Positions 18,593-28,700 of a stretch of DNA of 64,000 nucleotides are shown here, piece after piece. The translations under genes were made by a program, and so were the position numbers. The notes beneath the pieces were generated by a model. The model did not search any database and was not told the origin of the DNA. It saw only the letters and a program-made list of their open reading frames with translations. Numbering within the stretch: the stretch's first letter is position 1; each line of letters opens with the position of its first letter. The stretch is from Aquatica leii (Eukaryota; Arthropoda; Insecta; Coleoptera; Lampyridae): contig CM069435.1 of assembly GCA_035610365.1 (NCBI GenBank), positions 12,699,123-12,763,122 of the forward strand. Reading direction: 5' to 3'.

Positions 18593-20959
18593 AAACTCGT
18601 CAAACTTTTGTGCAATTTAACCTTTCTTAGTCGCTGTCGTGACCACAACATCATTCCTGCATTCCTCAAAATTAAGTTTCACATTCAGACACGTTCTTCT
18701 AAAAACATCCTACACCGTGCTAGTCTAGCGTTGATACGCGAACGGATTAAGCAAACTAGGCGAGAGTTAGACACCATTTCGAAACAACTCTTTTATCTTC
18801 ATCTTGAGTTGGCCAACACTCTATCCCCGGATGATTGGAAATTCTTTGACAACATTACTTACCAGCAGTCTGATACCACTCGACGACTAACCACTGAAGG
18901 TCATCTCAAAAAGTTTCAATTATTGGAATCCAAGAATCGTAAAGTTTCTTCTACTACTAACTCAGTAAAGACGGTTGTCAATTTATCTAGTTTGGTTCTC
19001 ACTTCAGAACAGGAATCGGTGCTCTCTAAAGGTTTGAATTTTGCCGTTGCTCCTAAACGTATTCCTAAAGAAGATATTCTATGTGCTGTTGAGTCTTCTA
19101 TAAGACATCTTCCTCGCCACATCTCAGATCCCATTCGTATTAACACTGGCAAAATCCTTGAATCATCTAAAATTCCTAAATCCAACATTTCTAAGTCAGA
19201 AGAGTCAGCTCTAAAAAGTCTTCGTAAGAACCCTAATATTATTGTTCTTCCAGCCGACAAGGGCAACGCCACTGTAGTTTTGAACCAAATTGATTATGTT
19301 ACGAAAATCAATTCTATTTTGTCTGAGGAAACTTACGCTCTTCTAACCCATAACCCCACTTCGAGGATTGAACGCGAGGTTAGCCAAATCATCAAATCAT
19401 CCAATCTACCCCCTGAAACTAAACGTCGACTTACCCCATCGGATTCTAAACCACCTCGTCTATACGGACTTCCCAAAATTCACACACTAGGTATTCCTTT
19501 TCGACTTATCGTCAGTACTATCCAGTCTCCTACTTACAAACTAGCCAAGTTCTTGTCCAACATTCTTTGCGAGTTTACAGGTAAAACCTCTTCTCACATC
19601 CTCAACTCTCAGCATTTTATTCAACGTCTAGAAACTATAAAACTTGAACCCCAAGATCTTCTCGTGAGCTTTGATGTTACTTCACTTTTTACTAAAGTTC
19701 CTATTAAGGATTCGCTTATTATCATCAAACAGATTCTGTCTCAACATGGCAAGGACTTGAGTTTGGTTCCTCTTATTGAAAAGTGTCTATCCTCTACTTA
19801 CTTCCAATTTGATAATAAGTTTTACGAACAAGTTTCTGGTGCTGCTATGGGTTCTCCTCTATCACCTGTTGTAGCTAACATTTTTATGGAATCCTTTGAA
19901 ACGGTTGCTTTGGAATCATCAATATTAAAACCTAAAGTGTGGTTTAGATATGTTGACGACACGTTTATTGTTTGGTCTCATGGTCATCTTGAATTGTCTA
20001 AGTTTCTTGATCATCTTAACAATCAACACTTAGATATCAAATTTACTATGGAAATCGAAAGTAATGGTTCTCTTCCATTTCTTGACGTTCTTGTGACTCG
20101 TAAGCCCGACGGACTTCTAGGCCATTCTGTTTATCGCAAACCCACCCATACGGACAGATACCTTCATGCTTCGTCTCATCATCATCCTGCACAGAAACGT
20201 TCTGTCATTGAATCTTTGGTCCATCGTGCCTTTTCTATTTGTCAACCTGAGAATCTAGACTCAGAACTCCGTCATCTTACTAGAACCTTGGTGAACAATG
20301 GTTATGTAAAGCGAGATATTCATAGAATTATTAATCGTCGTTTAAATCCACGTACTCGATTACCTAAGGACATTTCTACTCCTGAATCCAACCCGAAATT
20401 GGCTTTCTTACCCTACATTCACAAGGTTACAGATCAAATAGGGAAACTCCTTCGTAAGAATGGTATTAAACCCATATTCAACTCGACAGGCAAAATCTCT
20501 CAGATTCTTCCTTCTCCCAAAGACAAATTTCCTACACTTTCATCTCAAGGTGTATACCAAATTCCCTGTTCTTGTGGTTTAGTCTACATTCTTGAAACCG
20601 GTCGTTCCGTCATTACTCGCATTTCAGAACATGATCGTTGTATAAGGAAAAGGTATACTTCCAAGTCTGCGGTCGCTGAACATCATTTTACTACAGGTCA
20701 CAAGATAGATTTTGATAATGTTTCGTTGATTGCTAAATCTCCATTCTTTTTCAACAGGAAATTCCGAGAAAGCATAGAAATCATCAAACACCCCAATAAC
20801 TTCAATCGCGATCATGGTTTCGAACTATCCTCTCTTTGGTTCCCGGTTATTAGTCATTTAACAAAAACACGCCCCCTAGCAACCGTAACCCAATCAGGGT
20901 CGAGCTTAATCATCCGTGACGATCCTGTTCCTTTAAATACGGAGACTATTTCTTCCTAA
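18428..20959 (+). CDS. Penelope-like RT with GIY-YIG endonuclease, intact ORF
   Basis: An uninterrupted 843-codon frame, about the full length of a Penelope protein. The natural start is uncertain. The first ~37 residues read through the opposite arm and the centre, and element-specific sequence begins around SSKTSVFSKLRHK. Domains in order: a helical N-terminus (about 40-330), RT fingers with LYGLPKIH (about 345), motif A SFDVTSLFTKVP (about 413), motif B GAAMGSPLSPV (about 470), motif C YVDD (about 506), RT C-terminus VYRKPTHTDRYLH (about 570) and GIY-YIG (about 707-790). The protein would copy element RNA primed at a nick made by the nuclease. Two conserved sites differ from the left copy: IPFRPIV reads IPFRLIV, and YIGETGR reads YILETGR (residue 722), which hits the GIY-YIG core. 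Activity is therefore doubtful despite the open frame. Confidence 0.93.
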   Translation: MAKFGKYGGFRRNILPVEIVNVIAKASTAGIYTNIRMSSGENISSKTSVFSKLRHKLVKLLCNLTFLSRCRDHNIIPAFLKIKFHIQTRSSKNILHRASLALIRERIKQTRRELDTISKQLFYLHLELANTLSPDDWKFFDNITYQQSDTTRRLTTEGHLKKFQLLESKNRKVSSTTNSVKTVVNLSSLVLTSEQESVLSKGLNFAVAPKRIPKEDILCAVESSIRHLPRHISDPIRINTGKILESSKIPKSNISKSEESALKSLRKNPNIIVLPADKGNATVVLNQIDYVTKINSILSEETYALLTHNPTSRIEREVSQIIKSSNLPPETKRRLTPSDSKPPRLYGLPKIHTLGIPFRLIVSTIQSPTYKLAKFLSNILCEFTGKTSSHILNSQHFIQRLETIKLEPQDLLVSFDVTSLFTKVPIKDSLIIIKQILSQHGKDLSLVPLIEKCLSSTYFQFDNKFYEQVSGAAMGSPLSPVVANIFMESFETVALESSILKPKVWFRYVDDTFIVWSHGHLELSKFLDHLNNQHLDIKFTMEIESNGSLPFLDVLVTRKPDGLLGHSVYRKPTHTDRYLHASSHHHPAQKRSVIESLVHRAFSICQPENLDSELRHLTRTLVNNGYVKRDIHRIINRRLNPRTRLPKDISTPESNPKLAFLPYIHKVTDQIGKLLRKNGIKPIFNSTGKISQILPSPKDKFPTLSSQGVYQIPCSCGLVYILETGRSVITRISEHDRCIRKRYTSKSAVAEHHFTTGHKIDFDNVSLIAKSPFFFNRKFRESIEIIKHPNNFNRDHGFELSSLWFPVISHLTKTRPLATVTQSGSSLIIRDDPVPLNTETISS
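18477..18543 (-). repeat. 67-bp centre of the Penelope pair (inverted terminal/tail copy)
   Basis: Most of this spacer is the reverse complement of 21256..21313, including AATGTAATAGCGAAGGCTTC and CGGCCGGAATCTATACTAAC. It thus places a terminal-repeat end upstream of the left copy in the tandem sense. Confidence 0.9.
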
Positions 20960-21180
20960 GTCACTTCTACCTAGTTTAGAATCTGGCTTGGTTCACAAGT
21001 TGATTATATAACTCGGTAGTGATTCTTTGTTAGATTTTCGTTTGCTTTTTCAGGTTATCGTTTTCTTTCTTACCTTTTCATAGTTTAGGTTATGGCTTGT
21101 TTTACAAGTGGATAACCTAACTTTTGAGAAGTTCTTAGTTAGATTTCGATTGCTTGTTTGAGTTTTGCGATTTATCTCAC

Positions 21181-21220
21181 GCCCTGATGAAGCCCTTTAC
21201 GAAAGTGGGCGAAACGTTGG
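21181..21220 (+). ncRNA. Hammerhead ribozyme motif in Penelope terminal repeat (right copy)
   Basis: The order is GCC-CTGATGA-A, then GCCCTTT-ACGA-AAGTGGGC (stem II, one bulged T), then GAAA-CGTT-GGC. All invariant core boxes are present. It is the mirror partner of 15799..15839, from which it differs at one stem II base that still allows a G-T pair. Confidence 0.82.
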
Positions 21221-21276
21221 CAGCTTCGGTTGCAGCTATGACACGGTCCAAACCCGGAAGACATTCTAATGTTAGT

Positions 21277-21312
21277 ATAGATTCCGGCCGTGGAAGCCTT
21301 CGCTATTACATT
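21277..21312 (+). repeat. 36-bp Penelope tail
   Basis: An extra segment (ATAGATTCCGGCCGTGGAAG and 16 more bases) is found only at the right end of the pair and inverted in the centre. The left end stops at ACTAACATTAG without it. One-sided tails of this size are typical of Penelope elements. Confidence 0.85.
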
Positions 21313-22284
21313 AACCCTGAAATGTCTTTTCTCAGAAGATAAATGCCCTAATGCAAATTTATTGATGACAGAGCTACAGATGCCATGTGACCCAGACAAA
21401 TGGAGACTGTTTATAGACTCATCAAAAACAAGCTTAAAAGTTGTCCTGTTGGCAAATGGGAATGACTTCCCATCAGTTTGAGTTGCATACTCTGTTGATA
21501 TGAAGGAAACGTACAAAAACATCTTCAGAATCTTTGATAAAATTAGTCATCATAATTATAAGTGGAAACTTTGCGCTGACTAAAAAGTTGTTGCTCTACT
21601 CACGGGCCTGCAATCAGGATTCACAAAATATTGCTGCTTCCTTTGTAAATGGGATAGCCGAGCCCGAGATAAACATTACATCGTACGGGACTGGCTTCTG
21701 CGAGAAAATCTTATTCCTGGTTAGAAAAATGTCGCCCACAATCTTTTGGTTCCGAAGGAAAATATTTACTTACCACCTTTACACATCAAACTTGGATTGA
21801 TCAAGCATTTTGTGAAAGCAGTGGACAAGACAGGTGGCGCATTTCAATTTTTGAAAACTAAATTTCCTCGTCTTAGCGAAGCTAAAATCAAAGAAGACGT
21901 TTTTGTTGGTCCCCAGATTAGACAACTCTTTCAAGATTCGACGTTTATTGAACACCTAAATCGAAAAGAAAAACGAGCTTTGCATTTCAAAACGTTTGTA
22001 AGAACTTCCTGGGTAACCACAAAAGTGAAGATTATGTCGCTCACGTCGAGGAATTGCTTTTAGCGTACAAGGACTTAGGATGTAACATGTCTCTTAAAGT
22101 TCACTTCCTTCACTCGCATCTGGACTTTTTCCCTGAAAATTTAGGAGCACTTTCGGATGAACACGGGGAACGGTTCCATCAAGACATCGCTAAGCTGGAG
22201 AAAAGATTTTCAGGGAAGTGGAATGCAAGCATGTTGGCGGAGTACTGCTGGTTTTTGAAACGAGAGAGCTGTACCTCAGGGTAA
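21313..22284 (+). pseudogene. Transposase-like protein, C-terminal part
   Basis: This continues the frame of 15060..15743 with CLFSEDKCPNANLL, DPDKWRLFIDSSKTSLK and, past stops and shifts, LLTGLQSGFTKYCCFLCKWD. It then reads SRARDKHYIVRDWL, IYLPPLHIKLGLIKHFVKA, KFPRLSEAKIKEDVFVGPQI and, near the end, CNMSLKVHFLHSHLDFFPEN, SDEHGERFHQDIAKLEKRF and MLAEYCWFLKR. These blocks are strongly conserved in the metazoan family. Stops occur after about 21478, 21572 and 21718, with shifts near 21780 and 22020. The HSHLDFFPEN...DEHGERFHQD block looks like an acidic active-site region, but the catalytic residues are not established. Confidence 0.82.
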
Positions 22285-22301
22285 AAAAGGAAAGCAAGCA
22301 A

Positions 22302-22484
22302 CGATGAATATCTTTTTATTTATTACTGTTTATAGCTAAAATAGTTCTTTTTCCCATTTAAATTAAATTCATGTCCATATATTTATTATTATAATAATTA
22401 TTATAATTATTATTATCGTTCGATAAATAAATTATAATTAATTTATCGAAAAGTGGTAAAATTAGAGATTTGAGGCTCTTTCGA
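22302..22484. other. 3' region of TIR transposon, AT palindromic
   Basis: A strongly AT-rich, partly self-complementary stretch (ATAATAATTATTATAATTAT and a TTCGATAAAT...ATTTATCGAA pair) between the transposase and the right TIR. No gene. Confidence 0.5.
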
Positions 22485-22601
22485 AAATGGTGGGTGATGG
22501 AAGAAAACGGAAGACATATTTGGATTCAGGACGTCATTTTACATAAGAATCACTCGGAATAGTGTCAGAGCTCGATAAAAAATATTTTTTTGCAGACCAG
22601 T
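22485..22601 (+). repeat. Right terminal inverted repeat of TIR transposon
   Basis: Inverse partner of 14462..14580, ending TGCAGACCAGT. Confidence 0.8.
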
Positions 22602-22765
22602 GTAATCCACGTGCAAACATTTAATTATAATATAAAAACAAAAACGTAATTTGTGTTTTTATAATTAAAAATAAGTAAATAATTTTATAAAACAAAGAAA
22701 CAATCTTATTATTCATGAAACTTTTTCCCTTTTATTACTATCGCTCTGGTTCAATTGAAATCATC

Positions 22766-25700
22766 ATGTTTTTCAGTCAGCTATTTTTCCGAAATAATTT
22801 ATTTTGTTCAGGTGTAATTAGAAACTATTGTAGTCACATTTGCAAAAATCGTTTTGGTGGTAAAGTTGCTGTTGTGAGTGGTGGTACACAAGGGTAACTA
22901 AAAAAAATTATGTTTTCATTATTTTGCACAACAAAATTGCAGAATTGGACTCAGCGTTGCTCGACGATTGGCACAAGAAGGTGCTAAAGTTGTTATCAGT
23001 AGTACAAAAGAGAAAAACGTTAGTGAAGCTGTCGATTCATTAGCTGCTGAAGGACTTGCTGTTACAGGAGTTGTTTGTCATGCGGGAAAAAAAGAAGAAA
23101 GAAAAATTGTTTTGGAAAAGGTATTGTATCAAATTTTAAAACTAAATTATTTATACACAAAATATTTACACGTTTATAACTACACGAACTAATTAAATCT
23201 AACAATATTTAAGAAAAACACGTAATTTATATATTACAATCACTCAAAAAAATAATGTCCACGGATAACTTCTGTTTATCTCAAAACTGACACTTGTTTA
23301 CAGTAAAGGCACGTACGTTTATACTCCGTTATATTTATCTCGAACACACGCGTTAATTACTTATTTATTTAAACAACTTAACACTTCCAACTTCGAATAA
23401 CTGACCTATGATTCGTTTAAACCGCTTTTATACATTTCTGTTATTTTCTCGAGAATTTTCTACATCCTTCCCAAACGTGCTAGTTGTTGATAATAACTTT
23501 GTAAACGCACTCGAAGCTGAAGCTGAAGTTTTCTAAGTTTGTATATTTTTGTTTTTAATTTTTTGGTTGTATTTATTTTAAGTTAAACAATTTATCATTG
23601 TATTAGCTATACATTTGTCTACAAACTGGCACAATTATTTTTTAAATAACTTTTCGAGTTTGCAAAAATGTTTAGAGGCAAAAGTTTCCAACTATAATTG
23701 CAACGCTAAAACACACGTACTAAATCTTGCTTGTTGTTTAATGTGTATTTTTTTTGTAAAAAAAGCACAATAACAATACATTTAGATAAAGTAATATAGA
23801 AAAACAAATGCCACTTAATGATTTAACAAAAACTGTTTACGTGACCATTTTAGAAAAACAGTTTTTTATTTACAAAAGGCGTTATCATTGTTTGAACTAC
23901 AATAAACGCAAACAAAAAATAAAACATTCTTTTTAATGCTTCTTACAGATTACGCAAATCTTAAGATTTGAAGGTGTACATCAACTGTCTCCATAAAGGT
24001 CATTTTTTTGTCGCGGTGTAATTCAAAGTATAATTGCCGAACGTGCAAAAATAAACATCTCAGGTAGGTATATATTTTGCTTTCTTCTAAAATAAATCTC
24101 GCGGAACAGCCAGGCTTCTTGCTGAATCAGTTCTAAATGTCTCGGCGTTCTGTAAAAACGCAGCTCAAGTTTTATTCACTACGGTTTATGCTCAAATCTT
24201 TAATTCTCACAAAAAACCACATTCTATGCGTCTTCTATTTGACGCAAGGTCGCAGTCAAATTTTATTCATTCTGGTTTTTGCAAAAATTAAATCTAAGCA
24301 ATGATGATGCAAATATTGTTATTGTAGTTTTAAGATTCCAGATAGCATTCGATTATCTGACCCAGCATTCAATGTTCTTCCATATCTTGATATTACCTTC
24401 CTCATCATAAAGTATTAAAATAAGACAACAAAGCTTCGTGTTCATTTTAATGGATCTTTTCCTACCACTTTGGATAATTCTTCAACGACCACTTCAGAGA
24501 ATTTTGTGGAAATCTTCTCTGACAAACTTACCACAATCTTTCGATTTGAACACAGTAAGGTACGGAACTGCTTTTGCGTCGTTTTTTGCAAATCACTGTT
24601 TGTAGCAGCTTGCTGTTGAATGTAAAAATTCAAGCAGATTTCTAACACAATGAAATCTAATTTTTACGTTGATGATCTTGTAACAGTAGTGACGATGTTT
24701 GCGGGATTTGTACAGATGCTTCAAATGTTTTATAAGCCGGTGGCGTTACTCTCAGAAAATGGTTCTCAAATGTTTGTCTGATCTTCGGGATTCGGAAAAA
24801 ACATTCTGATATTCTTGAAATTGATTCATACGAAGACCACTACTCTTAGTCTAACTTGCTCATTTCAAATGGATAGTTTTATGTTTTTAATGTCTGAATC
24901 TTTAGCCAGAAATATGACAAAACGCGTGATACTTTCAGAAATTCAACAAATATTTGATCCGCCCGGAACGCTTGCGTCTTGCACTGTGAGTAAAAATTCT
25001 TCTCCGACAACTTTAGTTAGGAAAGTTATCCTGAGACGATTTTGTTTCACAGAATATTTTAACAAAATGGTGTTTATGTATACCGTAAAAATTTGGTTGA
25101 TCCCAGTTATTTCAAAATTTCACAACACGTTATATGTAGGAATGCTATTAATGTACAAATCCATGGATTCTGCGATGCTGCTATGTATGCTTATGGATCC
25201 TGTGTTTATGTCAGATCTATCGGTAACAACGATCGAGTCTATTTATATCTTTTGTGTAGCAAATCTAAAGTGGCACCTTTAAAACCAAAACTTGAACTTT
25301 GTGGAGCTGATCTTTTATCAAAGTTTCTGTAGTTTATTTGTGGTCAGATTCTACTATTGTGCTAGGGTGACTTAAAACCAGTCCCAAACTGTTTGTAATC
25401 GCATTGTTGATATAGAAAAACGCACGTCTCAAGCTGTTTAGAAACAAGTACCTACAAAGAACAAACCCGGCGATTTGCTATCGAGAAGTGTTACGCCTCA
25501 GAAGTTAAAATGTTCTAAGCTATTCTAAGTCTATTTCTACAAATTCTACTCTTCCTAAAATAAAAATGAAGGTGCAATCGTTTGTCATTGTTTTTTTATG
25601 TTAAAAGTATTCTGATATGATTGCTACTGTATAAGTCTCATCCCGGAACGCCCTCTTGCTACATTCGGAGTGTTGTCTGTCATTTTTTGTTTTTTCTTGA

Positions 25701-28700
25701 CGTATGGCATTAATAAAATAAAAAGCGACATTTTTCGGTCAATCTGAGAAGGATTGTACATAAAAATCTAACGCGCGGGTCCAGTAGACCACTTAAATGA
25801 GTAGATTGGTTTTACTTCATATGCGAAGGTTTCTCTAACGCCACGTGTTTGTCTCTTTGGAATGGTACATGTCAATTAAATACATTTCGTTGCAACTAAG
25901 CACGTACTAAAAAGGACATTGGTTACTAACACCAAATAATCAAAATATTTTGGGGTTAAGTCGTTAACGTACTTCGTGTGATGTTTTACTAAACTTGGAG
26001 GCACACTTGCGATAGAAATAGTAAAAATCACTCGGAAGCTTGACGCATTCGGTTACGACGATTCATTGTTTGACTTACAAGCAACTTACTTGTGATTTCA
26101 TCTCATATCTGATTGGAATGGCGGAAAAAAGTTCCATACTTTACGACTTTATTTTTTTTTTCAATATGCGAATAAATCTTTCACCTTCAGCTAATTTAAG
26201 TAATAGATATTTTTTAAATTTGTGAGCAACTGCGATTCCTTTGAATCCTTTGAAACAGAAGTCATGTCAAAGCTTATTTTTACCGGTAGAAAATCGGTTG
26301 CTAGACGTACTGAATTAATGAATGTATTATCTCGGATACAATCAATTTTTTAAAAATCCAGTGTGGTTAAACAACATTCGGACATCTTTAATGCTCTTTG
26401 AAGCGTACAAACGGTCTTTCGGTTCGTAACTGACAAGTTGTTAGTTCTTGGCCAGCAAATCACAACTGGTCCTGTTTCGTATACCTAAGTAGCTCGGTCG
26501 AGCAGAATTGGCGACAAAGTGAAAATCCCTTCCGGCATATTCGTCACGCCTATTCAACGATCCATAGTTGTGATCGTTACAAAGCCCGAGACAAGTTTTA
26601 AAACAGCAGACGAGACTAAAACGACCTTAATAAAGGTCTTAAATCTTACGACGCTCGGTCTACGAATAGACCGAATGACGAAAGTTGAACAAAACTCCAC
26701 CCGCCTAGAGTCCGAAAAGACAGACCTGTTTAAAATCCCAGCGGACATCTTCAACAATGCCTTGTGCTCAGACCGCATAGCATAGCAAAACCCTTCTTAG
26801 GATTTCTCTTTTGAGCGGTTTATCAAACTTTTCTCCAGAGCAAAATTTTGATTCCGCCTCTGACAAAATAGTTAAACAGACTAAAGAACACCTTAAAGTC
26901 ATAACAAAAATTGAGCCTAGAGACAGGGCAAATCTAATTACGTTATTGAAGTAACTTCGGAGGTACGACAGTACTTGATAGCCAGTCGTAGAGTCTACGT
27001 AGCCTGGAACTCATGCAAGGTCAATGACCATGTGCGCATTTTGAGATGCTTTAAGTGTCATAAGTTTGCTTACCAACAAAGTGACTTCAAGAGTGAGCTT
27101 CATTATGCTGAATAGCACGATACGGAAGTTTGCTCAAAAACCGCAGAAGACCCTGTATGTGCTAACTGTATGAGACATAGCCATAAAAACGATGTGGTAA
27201 AACATAAGACGTCTTCTAACAACTGTCTGGCGTACTTAAAGAGACTTGACGCCTAGATCTCTAACACCGATTATAGACTGTGTGGACGCTCCTCTGACTC
27301 ATAGGATTGCGCAAGTGAATCTTCAGCGTTTTCGTGCTGCGACTTTAGGATTTCATGGGTTTCTCTTCCGCCAATCACGTAGACATTCTACTGATATAAA
27401 AGCTCTATATAGATAGTTCTAGCTCAGGGTATATGCTCACTGGAGCGGCCTTGCTTTTCAACAAGATCACTAAGCAAGGATGTTTGTATTTATCTACAAT
27501 ATCTAGATAAAGTTTTGGACGAAATAAAAAACGTTCTGATAATTATAGCTGTTGATTTCAATCCAAAATCGGTTTGACATTCTTTGCAAACTGACGAACG
27601 AGACAGGTAGAAAAACTTGTGTGCGAACTTTACCTATGTGTAAAGCTGCACACAGCTGTTAGCGCCTTACTTCCTGCTTATCTTTCACATAGAGCTAACT
27701 GTCACGATTCAAATTCTATTGACGTCTTTATTGATAAGTTGACCAGGCTAATTTTTAAATCTAACCAAAACGGTTTTAAACGAATTCTAGAGCTGGTGTA
27801 CTGTGGTGGAGTTCAAAACTAAATAGGTTAAAGCGAGTCGTACGTTACTTAAGAAAGCATTCTTGAAAAGCCCAAGCAGAGCTAAAACTCAATAGTAAAA
27901 CTCGTACAAGGCCGCGTTTCACCACTTACCATTAAATTTAACTCATGGCAAAAGTTTGTAGAGAGAAGTTTGGCAGCGAGTCCGTGAGGATTAGTTTATA
28001 GGATTTCTATACAAAAGTTCTTTATTATCCAACCATGTTCTAACGTCCGTGACGGTGACAGATACACTCTCGCAGAGCGCGATACAATTAAGTCAATAGT
28101 TAGTTTCCTTTTACCAGACGACGATCCAACAAACGCCGATCCTTACCAAGCCTGAATTAGATCTAGATCTTTTGATTGAATCCCGACATGACTGGATGGT
28201 TGGACACAACGTCGGTGGCTAGCAGAATTTTTAACAATAAAGCTCCCGGACCCGACAAAGTACACTTAAACGTATTTAGAACAGTCGTACAAAATTTGCT
28301 CTCTTCTGCGACTATTGACATATTTAATTTTAGATTTTTAATCCTGGTAAAAAGGATCTTGCCAACTCCAATTCGTACAGACTAATCACGGTACTTTCCA
28401 AACTTGCTAAACGAGTATTGTTAAAAAAAATACATGACAACATCACTCCACAAAGGTTATTCCATCCTAGTCAATATGGTTTCGTTCCTGGCAAATCGAC
28501 GACAGACGCCATTCGTAAATTAATGGCAAAAGTACAGACAAACGTCTCCAAGTACAGACTATCCATTTTTAATTTAGAAATGCTCAATAACGTATGATGA
28601 CCATCAATAATTAAAGCTCTTGTCGTTAAGAAAATACTTGCAGATGTTGTACGCTTTATTCGTAATTATTTATCGAGTTACTCGATTACTTAATCCACGC

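Larger units (their letters stand above)
15744..21312. mobile_element. Head-to-head pair of Penelope-like elements
   Basis: The insertion is 5569 bp between 13-bp direct repeats. It consists of a minus-strand copy (15744..18476) and a near-identical plus-strand copy (18544..21276) facing away from a 67-bp centre (18477..18543). The centre is the inverted copy of the element's own right terminal segment, including its 36-bp tail (21277..21312). Partial tandem and inverted copies with a 30-40 bp tail on one end only are the known architecture of Penelope terminal repeats. Arm identity is very high, so the insertion is young. Confidence 0.92.
14462..22601 (+). mobile_element. TIR DNA transposon of unassigned superfamily, with nested Penelope pair
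   Basis: Termini are ACTGGTCTGCA at 14462-14472 and its exact inverse TGCAGACCAGT at 22591-22601. The inverted similarity continues for over 100 bp on each side (GATTCTTATGTAAAATGAC and CCATCACCCACC are shared). Without the Penelope insertion (5569 bp plus one 13-bp TSD) the element would be about 2.6 kb. It encodes one transposase-like ORF in two parts (15060..15743 and 21313..22284). No clear target duplication is visible. The right end touches the start of the SDR segmental duplication. Confidence 0.8.

Noticed and set aside
22715..22765. Upstream in-frame ATG as the SDR start (adds MKLFPFYYYRSGSIEII)
   Set aside because: Present in copies 1 and 2 but not matched in copy 3, whose start aligns with MFFSQ/MMSFGQ; the inner ATG is preferred, though the longer form cannot be excluded.
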